The notes under the pieces are model-generated. The model had not been told where the DNA came from and did no database searches. It saw only the letters and a list, made by a program, of their open reading frames with translations. Source: Vitis vinifera (taxonomy: Eukaryota > Streptophyta > Magnoliopsida > Vitales > Vitaceae). Taken from it: a stretch of DNA of 64,000 nt. The position numbers and the translations under genes are program-made. Shown in pieces: positions 12,501-22,300 of this stretch. The stretch covers positions 3,177,001-3,241,000 of the forward strand of contig NC_081817.1 in NCBI RefSeq assembly GCF_030704535.1. Direction: 5' to 3'. Position 1 is the stretch's first letter; each line of letters starts with the position of its first letter.

Positions 12501-13687
12501 CTCTGATACCAAAATTGATGTAGGACAACCCTAGGATGGTTGCCTACACTCAAGGGTAGGTGGGCTAGGGTTTTGTTTTTAGGGTGTAAGGAGAGGAACA
12601 AGGAATAAACTTTATGGTAGAGAAAATTATAAGATAAGAAATAGAGAGAAAGAAGAAACAATGAAGAAAAGATGGAAAACCTTTTAGGAGTCTCACCTAG
12701 AAGAAAATCAATGGAGTCTCACCATTGAGAGTTGCAACCTTGCAATGAAAGAAAGTATAATATTATTCATCAAAATTCATTCCTTTGATTTACATTGATT
12801 AGCCTATTTATAGGCTTCTCTAAGAAATCCAAAGTCTACTACGACTCTAATAACCTATTCTACTAGGACTCTAATAACCTATCATGACTCAAATTCTAAT
12901 TATATTATAACTCAACTAGCTAATCCTAATTAGACTCCAACAAATATTAATCCTAATTTAATTCCAAGTAATAATAATCCTACTTTAATTACAATTAATA
13001 CTAATTCCCTTTCTTGATATATATCTTGAATATTCATCCTCATCATGCAAGGTTTCAATTCTTATACATGGTCCTCCCAACATACTTGTGCAAACATATT
13101 GCAGTATGTGAAATAAGTGTCTTTTGGGCTCAATGTCATGTTTCACAGGTTGCTTATTTTCTCTCATAAAGATTTGTTTAATTGTTTCACTTATGTCCAA
13201 TTGGTTACTAAGGATACCTCAAACGTGCTGGTAGATGACAGGCAACTGGACATATGAGAATTTATGAACTTTAGAAGGCACTCAATGTTTCTTGACCCCA
13301 TTTGTAGATATTGCTGCATCTAACTATTCAAAGTCAAAAGTATCAAATTCCAAGATATCCTTATGTCTCTTTCTTGTTTTGCTTGCTTTTTGTTTCCTTG
13401 CTTCCCTTTATGTCATCATTTTCTTAAAACTTCTCTAATTGCTGGTTCAGGGGGTGATAGATGATAATGATGAAAAGTTGAGAAGCGTAAGAGATGAGTT
13501 GGGTGATGAAGTGTACACGGCTGTGAGAACAGCTTTGATAGAAATAAATGAATACAATCCTAGTGGGAGGTATATAATCTCAGAGTTGTGGAACTATGGA
13601 GAAGGAAGGAAGGCCACATTGCAAGAGGGAGTTGCATTTATACTGAGGAAGTGGAAAACTTACAGAGACAAGAGAGGGATAAATTAA
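6506..13687 (+). CDS. XS/XH-domain protein, IDN2 / Factor of DNA Methylation (FDM) type
   Basis: Six coding exons join in frame: 6506-7424, 7773-7954, 9276-9365, 9460-9747, 10345-10554 and 13451-13687, giving about 641 residues, the usual family length. All introns are GT-AG. Domains in order: acidic N-terminus; zf-XS finger starting at CPYC (about residue 45); XS domain (about 120-230, with FVWPWTGVVVN and GYKAA-like ends); long coiled coil (about 240-490); XH domain (about 495-640, with GVKRMGELD, WHPFKV and EYNPSGRY). Family members bind double-stranded RNA with 5' overhangs and act with IDN2 in the nucleus in RNA-directed DNA methylation, after siRNA-guided targeting. The ATG at 6506 was chosen because upstream codons lack homology and a splice acceptor precedes it. 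The last intron (2896 bp) carries an antisense LTR retrotransposon; splice sites around it look intact, so the gene is probably functional. Which FDM subtype it is cannot be said from sequence alone. Confidence 0.93.
7978..8320. repeat. Diverged tandem duplication inside intron 2 of XS/XH gene 1
   Basis: Two related blocks of about 175-180 bp (about 7978-8139 and 8140-8320) share CTTGAATTT..CACATTC, GGCAACCT/TGCAACCT and TTTACTGAACCCCAAG in the same order. The last word lies at 8115 and 8297. Confidence 0.7.
8961..8984. repeat. Poly(T) run in intron
   Basis: An uninterrupted run of more than 20 T inside intron 2 of the XS/XH gene, followed by GCTCTTTCAG. It could be an old poly(A) tail of an antisense retroelement, but no flanking duplication was found. 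Confidence 0.7.
10841..11389 (-). repeat. 3' LTR of the intronic gypsy-type element
   Basis: Begins TGATGTAGGA and ends CCTCATCA. It keeps a 19-bp segment (AGAGTCTCACTAAGGC...) near 11010 that the other LTR lacks. Confidence 0.92.
11274..12470 (-). pseudogene. Truncated gag-pol remnant with retropepsin-like domain
   Basis: A 398-codon open frame runs on the minus strand from just inside the 5' end of the element into the 3' LTR. It has no ATG at its first codon; the first Met is about ten codons in. The motif LIIDGDSCSNLAS (about residues 53-65) is placed and shaped like the Ty3/gypsy aspartic protease active site, although the usual D-S/T-G is altered. The stretch HIMLGRPWL after it is also typical of these proteases. 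A Lys/Glu-rich linker follows. No reverse transcriptase, RNase H or integrase is present, so the element would need proteins from a relative to move. Confidence 0.8.
12500..12511 (-). other. Primer-binding site (tRNA-iMet) of gypsy-type element
   Basis: On the minus strand TGGTATCAGAGC lies four bases inside the 5' LTR. It is the standard complement of the 3' end of initiator methionine tRNA. Confidence 0.92.
12516..13045 (-). repeat. 5' LTR of the intronic gypsy-type element
   Basis: Same ends and sequence as 10841-11389 apart from a 19-bp deletion near 12683 and a few substitutions. Confidence 0.92.
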
Positions 13688-14100
13688 AGGTTGGTATGTA
13701 AGTTATATCTGTGTCTGTAGAGAGAATTCAGAGTTGTTGATGAATGCAAATTGAAGTATTGAGAAAAGAGTCTTTAAGTGATTGGACTGAAGTTGTTTAA
13801 CTACAAGAATACACAATTGAACAATTTGGCATTGATCCTTGTGTGGTATTCAATCTTGTTTCAGAAGTTATCACTGCATGTTTTTTTTTTCTCTCTAAAA
13901 ATGAATGTTCAACCTATACCTATGTTAGAGTCACAATCAAATGTAAGTTCCTAACTCCTCTTGATTTAAGTGAAAGAAGCCGGTATTTTTTTTTTGTTTC
14001 CGCAATTTTCTCATATGAAAATATTGATGTTGTTACAGGAACTTACTGAGTGAGTGCTGAGTTGAAGCAATGTACTCCACAACTGGAAGACGTGTCATGG
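13688..14100 (+). other. Probable 3'UTR of XS/XH gene 1 with a 3'UTR intron
   Basis: A donor-like GGTATGTAAGT follows the stop by a few bases (13693-13703) and an acceptor TTGTTACAG ends at 14038. The tandem paralogue has a comparable 3'UTR intron at 24680-24900, which supports the reading. No poly(A) signal is certain. Confidence 0.4.
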
Positions 14101-15140
14101 GGTGGACAAATGAGCTTCAGTCTCATGACATCCTTGAACTTGTTTTAAGTATCTATCTTTGTAAATCATCAACTTTCAAATTGTAGGGCTTTCTCTCCCC
14201 ATGAGACATAACCTGCTGGGAAAGAGACTGCATTCATGCTAACATTTAGTATGAAGCTACTCAGCAATGTGTATAAGAAATGTGGACATATCTGTTTGAC
14301 CGTTCCATGTTTAATCCAGAACTTTGCATTAAATTAAAGTTGCAGACTTCCCAAAGTTTCACAGAAGTTTGTATTATGTTTATTAGTGAACAGATGGGAG
14401 ACATGCAGTGTAGGTCTAGTTAGGTGCTGGTCATTCTTCTGCAGGTACAATAAACAGTGTATCTCACTGGGTTGGCAAAAGCCCCTGTTTTTGGTTCCGG
14501 TTCGGGCCAAAATCGGCATGAATTTGAGGCTTGTCAGGGTCTGTTCTTGTATCATCCTCTTCATTGTGGTTTGCTGCGTCTTGAATCCACTGAAGGAGGG
14601 GCTCTGCAGTCAGGTGCCCCTTTTCACCTTCTCAACCGTCTTTTCTGTGATATCTTATGATTTAGATTTCAAAATAAATTTTTATTTTACAAAATATCAT
14701 AAATTTTTTTTAAAAAAATGATTTTAAAAAACAATTTTTTTATAATTATTTTTGAAAATAATTATCAAATAGATCCTTAATTTTTTTTTAAGACATTCAA
14801 GAATGAGATGGAGAAAAATGATAAAATCATTAAAAAAAATTTAAATATATGCTTGACCCATATGGATACTTTGTTTTTTATTTATTTATTATTATTATTT
14901 GTTTAAAAAAAATACTAAATTATTATATATATATATACTTATCTTATCTTTTTCAAAATTCCTTTAAAAAATTTTAAAATTTGAAGCAATAATTTATTTT
15001 AATATTTCCATTTCTTTTCAATAATTTTTAAATATCATTTTAAAATTTTGAGAAAGGGTAAAAATAGAAATGAGGACTGGATAGAAAATGAGATAAAAGC
15101 ATAAATAAGAAAGAGGCATCCCAAAATCCAGATGGGGCCC
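14101..15140. other. Spacer between the two XS/XH genes
   Basis: No coding or RNA gene recognised. From about 14640 the sequence becomes extremely AT-rich with mirrored A and T tracts, and it includes an (AT)n run near 14926-14936. Confidence 0.5.
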
Positions 15141-15308
15141 TTATACTATTTTCAGTCTTCCCCCTGACACATGGCATGCTCTACTTGTGCCATTTGAGCC
15201 TCGGGGGTTTCTTTCCTGATATGCAGCACCCACCATCATTTTCTCCATCGAATTCTTTGAAATCTGCAAGAAGTCAAGCAGAAATGAGTTCAAACAACTC
15301 ACATTGCG
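15141..15308 (+). other. Possible 5'UTR exon of XS/XH gene 2
   Basis: A GC-richer leader-like block ends at a good donor (TTGCG|GTGAGC, intron from 15309). A short uORF starting ATGAGTTCA (near 15281) runs into the donor. The next exon would start after the acceptor at 16320-16321. The assignment rests only on splice signals and position. Confidence 0.35.
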
Positions 15309-16340
15309 GTGAGCCGGGGTATAATTTCTTTTCCTTTTGATGAAAGTCATTTTTTTTTCCATTTGGAAATTGGGGTGTCGATTTTGTGTTTCAATTGTTG
15401 GGAGTTTCAGAATTTGTGGGGTTTTGGATATTTTGAAGGTTTTAGATAAACTTCTGAAGCGAAATTGCGATGCTTCATATATATATATATTGGGAGTCAA
15501 ATGTAGGGTTTGAAATGTGGGGGATTTTGATTGTGAATGATATGAAGTTCTGCAAGCGGAATTGTGGTGCTTGATCTCTAGAAAACATTTTATGAAGTAT
15601 ATAGGATTTTGATTGTGAATGGTTTGGTTTCATTCAGAAGTGGGTTTTGGGGTTCCCTGCTTGATCATGTTTATACTTTCAAGTTGGTGTTTTGAGAAAA
15701 GGGTGAGTTGGGTCTTTAAATTTGCTTGCTTGTTGCTTAAATCTAGTCCCGCTGTCATAGTTTTAACTGTAAATCACTGCTATATAATCACTAGGTCTTG
15801 CCATTTAAAGAGAAGGTGGAATAAATATGTTGGTAAAAAGATACTTATTTGATCTTGAAAGTGTTTCAAGTGGTTAGTGAGTAGAACACCGGCAATGAAC
15901 ACTAGTTACCTCTGACAAATTGATGAACACTTGACAGCAGTTTTTTTCTCCCCAGATTTCCTTCTTTCTTTCTTTTAAAGAAAAATAAAACAAAATAAAT
16001 CAGCTTTATGTGAGCATTGAAAACCCTGATCAGTCAGTCACTTGTGGCACTCTTCAGTTTGAGCTCTTTCCAATCCTATAGGATCCCATGTGGATATATT
16101 GTTCCATTTTTCAAATCATTTCTATGGGAAGGGCAAGGGTAGTATTTCAAATAAAAATGAATGGCAGCAGCAGGGAGATGGGAAAAGAACTCTTCAATTG
16201 ACAGTGGTGCAGCTCCTTCTTTTATAGAAAATTAATAGATAACCAACAAAGTTTTTGTTCTTTGTTTCTTAGTCATTCAAAATTTTTTGATCATTTAATA
16301 TTTATGTTTTCACTTATGCAGGAGATACCTCAATGAACCC

Positions 16341-19300
16341 ATGAGGAAATGCATCCACAAAGAGGAGCTAAAGAAGCAACATGAACTTGTTATGTTCTTT
16401 TCAAAGGAGATAGATTACAAAAATCAAAGGTTGTTGGAAATGGAGCACAAGTATAATAAAACTGCTGCAACTCTTCAGAGGCTTTTTGTGAATCTCTCTG
16501 AAGACATCAATTCCAGAAACCAAAGGCTGCTAGAAATGGAGCATCTATATGATCAGGCCTCTGCAAATGTCAAAAGTGTGGTGGAGGAGAAACGTTTGCT
16601 GCATGATGCATATACTAAAGGTATGTGTGAAAAGAGAGAAAATGGAAAATCCTTAATTTTTGTTATTAAAAACTATTAAGAATACACATTAGACTTGGGT
16701 ATATATATACATGCTAGTGGGACCCACAATACAATAAGGAAAAAAAAGGAAAAGTAAATAACTGTACACTATCTAACACTCCTCCTCAAGCTGGAGCATA
16801 TATGTCATATGCACCAAGCTTGTTACAAATGTATTTAATTCTAGGACCTCTGAGAGATTTAGTAAAAATATCTGTTAGTTGATCATTTGAATTGACAAAA
16901 CTAGTCGCCACACATCCTAATGCGATCTTCTTTCTAATGAAGTGACAGTCAACTTCAATGTTTTTGGTCCTTTCATGGAAGATTGGATTGGATGTAATAT
17001 GCAAAGCGGCTTGGTTGTCACAGATGAGCTTCATCTATTCATCATTTCCAAATCTCAACTCCCGAAGAAAATGTTTCAGCCATATGAGTTCACATGTTGC
17101 CAGAGCCATAACTCGATACTCGGCTTCAGCACTAGATCTGACCACTAGATCTGACCACTACATCTTGCTTCTTACTCTTTTAGGATATTAGGTTACCTCC
17201 AATAAAAACACAATACCCGAAAGTGGAACGTCTATCTGGGTGAGCCAGCCCAATCTGCATCTGTGTAACCAACAACCTGGGTATGACCTCTGTTCTCGTA
17301 CAACACACCTTGGCTTGGTGTGCTTTTGATATATCGAAGAATGCGGATTACAACATCCCAATGGCTATCACATGGTGACTGTAGGAATTGACTAACAACA
17401 CTTACAGGAAAAGAAATGTCTGGACGAGTAATGGTGAGGTAGTTCAGTTTACCTACAAGTCGCCGATATCTCCCAGGATCTTCTAAAGGCTCCCCTTGTC
17501 CTGGTATAAGTTTGACATTTGGATCCATAGGAGTGTCTACCGGTTTACAGTCTAACATACCGGTTTCTTCCAAGATGCCTAAAACATACTTCATTTGGGA
17601 AAGAACCACACCGGAATTGGATTGAGCTATTTCAATCCCTAAGAAATACTTGAGTTTCCCCAAGTCTTTAGTCTGAAAGTGGGTGAAAAGGTGTTGCTTT
17701 AATTTCTGAATACCATTCTGATCACTGCCTGTAATGACGATGTCGTCCACATAAACTACCAGATAAATACACTGTCTTGAAGAGTTATGATGATAGAAAA
17801 CGGAATGGTTTGCTGTACTGCGAAACATGCCAAACTCCTAAACAACAGAACTAAAACGGCTAAACCATGCTCGAGGAGATTGTTTCAAGCCATATAGAGA
17901 ACGGCGTAACCTGCACACTAAACTAGACTCCCCCTGAGCAACAAAACCCGGTGGTTGCTCCATATAAACTTCCTCAGCAAGATCCCCATGAAGGAAAGCA
18001 TTTTTGATATCTAATTAATAAAAAAGCCAAGAACGCATAGCAGCCATGGAGAGCAATAGACGAACAGAAGCTATCTTGGCAACAGGAGAGAAAGTGTCAC
18101 TATAATCAGAATCATAAACCTGAGTATAGCCTTTAGCAACTAAGCGGGCCTTAAGGCGATCAACCTAACCATCAAGGTCAACCTTAACTGTGTAGACCCA
18201 ATGACAACCAACTGTAAATTTACCAGAGGGTAAAACAACAAGATCCCAAGTGTCATTGGAGTGTAAAGCAGTCATTTCATCTACCATTGTCTGTCGCAAA
18301 CCTGGATGGGAAAAAGCCTCAGGGGTGCTCTTGGGAAGAGAAACATAAGATATAGCAGAAACAAATGCCAGAATAGGGTGAAGATAATTGATGGTAACTT
18401 AAAAAATTGTAAATGGGATGAGGATTACGAGTAAATCGATTACCTTTCTGAAGAGCAATGGGAAAGTCAGCAGAAGGAGGCAAAGCCGGGGCAGGAGAAG
18501 CCAAAGGGATAGGAAGTGAGTCAGCAGGTGCCTCGGCCAAAGAAGGAGGAACAACGACATGATGACGACAATGATAAACATGAAGTGGGCGAGAAGGCAC
18601 TGCATCAGGTGGGAAGATAATAGAAAGGAGTAAGACTTCAGAAACAGAAAGAGACTCAAAGGTGGAGAAGAATGGTGAGTCCTCAAAGAAGGTGACATCA
18701 GCGGAGAGAAAGTAGCGATGAGTCTCAGAGGAATAACAACGATAACCTTTTTGAAGTCTGGAGTATCCCAAGAAGATGCATTTTGTGGCTTTGGCAGAAA
18801 GTTTGTCTTGTCCAGGAGTGAGAATATGAACAAAGCAAGTACTACCAAAAACACAAGGAGGAAGGAAATAAAGTGGTTGGTCAGGGAAAAGAAGGAATGA
18901 GGAATATGATCGTGTAATACAGATGAGGGCATACGATTAATTAAATAACATGCTGTAAGAACAGCGTCCCCCCAAAAGCGAAAAGGAATATTACTATGGA
19001 GAAGGAGAGTACGGACTGTCTCAACAAGATGTCGATTCTTACGTTCAACTACCCCATTTTGTTGAGGAGTATGAACACATAAAGACTGATGAAGGATCTC
19101 ATGTTGGGACATAAATGAAGTAAATGGTGCAGAAAAATATTCCCTGGCATTGTCACTACGTAACACACGAATAGAAATATTGAATTGAGTTTGGATTTCA
19201 GCATAAAATTTCTGAAAAATAGAGAATAACTTAGCTCGATTTTTCATTAAAAATAACCAAGTACATCGAGAATAGTCATCAATGAAAGTGACAAATTACT

Positions 19301-22300
19301 GAAATCCTAAAGTAGACGCGGTCCGACAAGGACCCTAACATCAGTGTGGACAAGTTCAAAAGGAGACTTTGCCCGATTATTCAAACGCTTTGGGAACGAG
19401 ACATGAGTATGTTTCCCAAGCTGACAAGACTCACATGCAAGCGACGACAAAGATGAAAAACGAGGGACCATTTTCTGGAACTTGGATAGACTAGGGTGGC
19501 CTAAGTGATTGTGAATGAGGAGGGGAGCATCAGTGGAAATGCAAACTGCAGGAGTTGAAGGCGAGGTGAGGTGATAGAGGCCTTGAGACTCACGTCCTAT
19601 GCCAATCGTCTTCCCTGTACTCCGGTCCTGTAAGGTCATAAATTTGTCAGAAAAAGTAATAGAGCAGTTAAGAGTACGAGTGATTTTGCTGATGGAGATA
19701 AGATTAAAGGAACACTCAGGAGTATAAAGGACAGAAGTGAGAGGTAGAGAAGGGAGAGGATGTGCCAAACCAATGTCTTTAGCCACAGTTTGAGAACCAT
19801 TAGCTAAGGTAACAGTAGGTAAGGCAGAGATAGTAGTAAGAGAAGAGAAAAGATCCTTATTACTAGATATGTGATCAGAAGCGCCAGAATCTAGAATCCA
19901 AGGTCCAAGAAAAGATGTGTGGGTAAGACAAGCAGAAGCATTACCAGTCTGGGCAATAGAAATAACAGAAGCTGACTTGGTGGCCTGATAGAGGAGATAA
20001 TCATCATACTCACTGTCAGTGAGGGAAATACCCTGAGATGTAGAGGAGCTCGGAGGCTGAGGCGGTTGAGGATCAGATGACTGGGCCATGTGGGCAGTGC
20101 GGGGAGGCCACCCATGTAACTGATAACATTGATCACAAGTGTGGCCAAACTTATTGCAATAGGTGTAATGAGGACATTGACCTCGGTTATTACTGCGTCC
20201 TCCTCGAGAGTTAGTTTGAGAAACTAATAGAGAAAAATCTGAAGTGTTATCAGATGACAAAGTTTGAGTGGAGGAGATACGAAGGAGGCGAGCAAACACA
20301 TCATCTAAGGATGAAATGGAGGAACTATCAAGAATCTGATTGTGGATGGTCTCAAGATCTGGACGGAGGCCAATAAGCATAAGAACCATGAAGAACTTGT
20401 CAATCTGTGTTTGTTGATCCCCAACATCAGTAGTAAGAGGCATCACGGTCAAGAGTTCTTCCTTAAGAGAGACAATCTGGCCAAAATAAGTAGATAAATC
20501 CATGTCTTGTTGTCTGACATTGACAATAGAAGAAGCCACCTTATAAAGGGGTTGGATATCATTCGTGTATAGCCCTTTCGCCTGATTCCAAAATTTAAAG
20601 CATGTTTTGTAGGCCCGAAGATGAAGCAGAATCTTAGGATCAATTGATTTCTATAACACACTACATAACTGTGCATCTATCTTCCTCCATTGTACTCTGT
20701 CAACCTCAAGGATATCCGCCTCCTGCGTAACAAGGTGATCCTCATAACCTTGACCCATAAACCAAAGCTCCACAAAGGCAGATCAGGACAAATAATTTTC
20801 ACTGTCAACCAATTTCTCCGAAGTAATCATAGGAAATTAAGATATAACAGAGGAAAAAATGGAACTTTTAGTAGCTATATCTACTTATTTGGAGAACGAA
20901 ATATGTTTGGATCGAAGAGAACCCTAATACGGCTTCAGATCGTGGCTGAAAGAAGAAAAACCGAGGATCCGCGGCTGTGAGAGATCAAATAGTAAAGAAA
21001 AACAAATGTGGCTCTATTGGAAGGGTAGAAGAACACTTCCTAAGACACGTGCAGGGCTTGGGGTGGAGAGGAAGTCACCGGAGGTCGCCGGAAAGGCTGT
21101 TTAGAGGGCTGACGGAGACAAAAAACCCAAAAAATGCACTTGTAGGGCTCGGATGGCACAAACACAGATGGAGAGTGGTTAGACGGCGTCAGGCGAGGCT
21201 AGAGGTGGAAGCGCGTTGCCGGAAAGTGCTCCACGAGCCCTCACGCGCAGGCGCGTGAGGTTTGGGCCACTGGAGAAGAAACGCGCGTGGCCGGTGTGTG
21301 ACTGAGATTCTCCCTCCGGCGCTTTAACAAAACTTGAAGATCTCCTCCTTGCGTACCTGATGGTATGGTCGATGTCGGAAAAGGACTTCGTCGGAAAAAG
21401 TCGCCGGCGGTGAGGGTTTTCTGATGGCAATACGGTTGACCGGAAAGCCTTAGGAGATGAGGAAGGTGACCGGAATGAAACACGGTCATTGAAAGGTTTC
21501 CCAGAATTGATTCACGGATAAACTAGAAATAATTAGATTTTTTCTCCCTATGCTCTGATACCATGTGAAAAGAGAGAAAAGGGAAAATCCCTAATTTTTG
21601 TTATTAAAAACTATTAATAATACACATTGGACTTGGGTATATATATACATGCTAGTGGGACCCACAGTATAATAAGGAAAAAGAAAAGAAAAGTAAATAA
21701 CTAAAATAACTGTACACTATCTAATAGTATGCTTCTGTATTTATATCTCTAGCACAAGTACCTGAAATGAGCCAACCTTATGAAGTTGCTCCTCTCCCAG
21801 AATCGAGCTGCTTTAGGATGTCAGATTCTGTTTCTGAAACTTTGTTTTTGAATAAAACATGCTTCATGAACATGTTTGTGAAACAGGTCTCTTATCTTTG
21901 CTTCATGTTATGTGTTTCACTCCTCTTAATCTATGTAGTTGATTTCTGAAAATCTAGTGTCTTAATTAGCACAGAGTTGCACAGCATTTGGACTTTCCTA
22001 GTTTTTGTTCCACAAATTCTTGTCTGATAATTAATAATGTCCCTAGAAATGGAGAAGTTGCAGTTAGAAAATGCAAAGCTTAAGCATGAGATGGAACATC
22101 AAAACAGAGTGTTCCAGCAACAGGCAGAAGAGTTGGACCAGGAGTGGAGAACTTTTATGGCTGAGAAAAAAAAGGTAATTTTACTTGTCTATTATTGAAA
22201 TATGCTTGAGATATATGTTGAAAGTGGAAAACCCTATTTCCTTGAGCTTCATCTCAAACTGTAAGTTCCAAAAAGCATTCAGAATTATGCCTCAATATGT

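Larger units (their letters stand above)
10836..13050 (-). mobile_element. Non-autonomous Ty3/gypsy-type LTR retrotransposon (antisense, intronic)
   Basis: The element proper is 10841-13045, flanked by a perfect 5-bp target duplication TGCAA (10836-10840 and 13046-13050). The two LTRs are 549 bp (10841-11389) and 530 bp (12516-13045), both with TGATG...CATCA ends. The element reads on the minus strand. A primer-binding site for tRNA-iMet (GGTATCAGAGC) lies next to the right (5') LTR, and a purine tract ending AGTCAGGGGGAA precedes the left (3') LTR. The internal part is only 1126 bp and codes for a retropepsin-like segment, without reverse transcriptase or integrase. By eye the LTRs differ at about eight positions plus one 19-bp gap, so the insertion is fairly recent. 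Confidence 0.93.
16621..21731 (-). mobile_element. Ty1/copia LTR retrotransposon, decayed, inserted at a splice donor
   Basis: The element proper is 16626-21726, flanked by target duplication GTATG (16621-16625 and 21727-21731). LTRs are short: 153 bp on the left (16626-16778) and 163 bp on the right (21564-21726), starting TGTGAAAAGAG and ending ATCTAACA or ATCTAATA. The tRNA-iMet primer site touches the right (5') LTR, and a purine tract CTTGAGGAGGAG touches the left (3') LTR. Minus-strand coding order is gag, protease, integrase, reverse transcriptase, RNase H, the copia order. Stops and frameshifts break the frame, so it is not autonomous. By eye the LTRs differ at about 5% of sites, older than the gypsy-type insertion in gene 1. 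The left GTATG copy is the 5' splice site of the host exon. Confidence 0.95.

Noticed and set aside
18718-19250. Plus-strand ORFs over the copia element
   Set aside because: Shadows of integrase coding on the minus strand.
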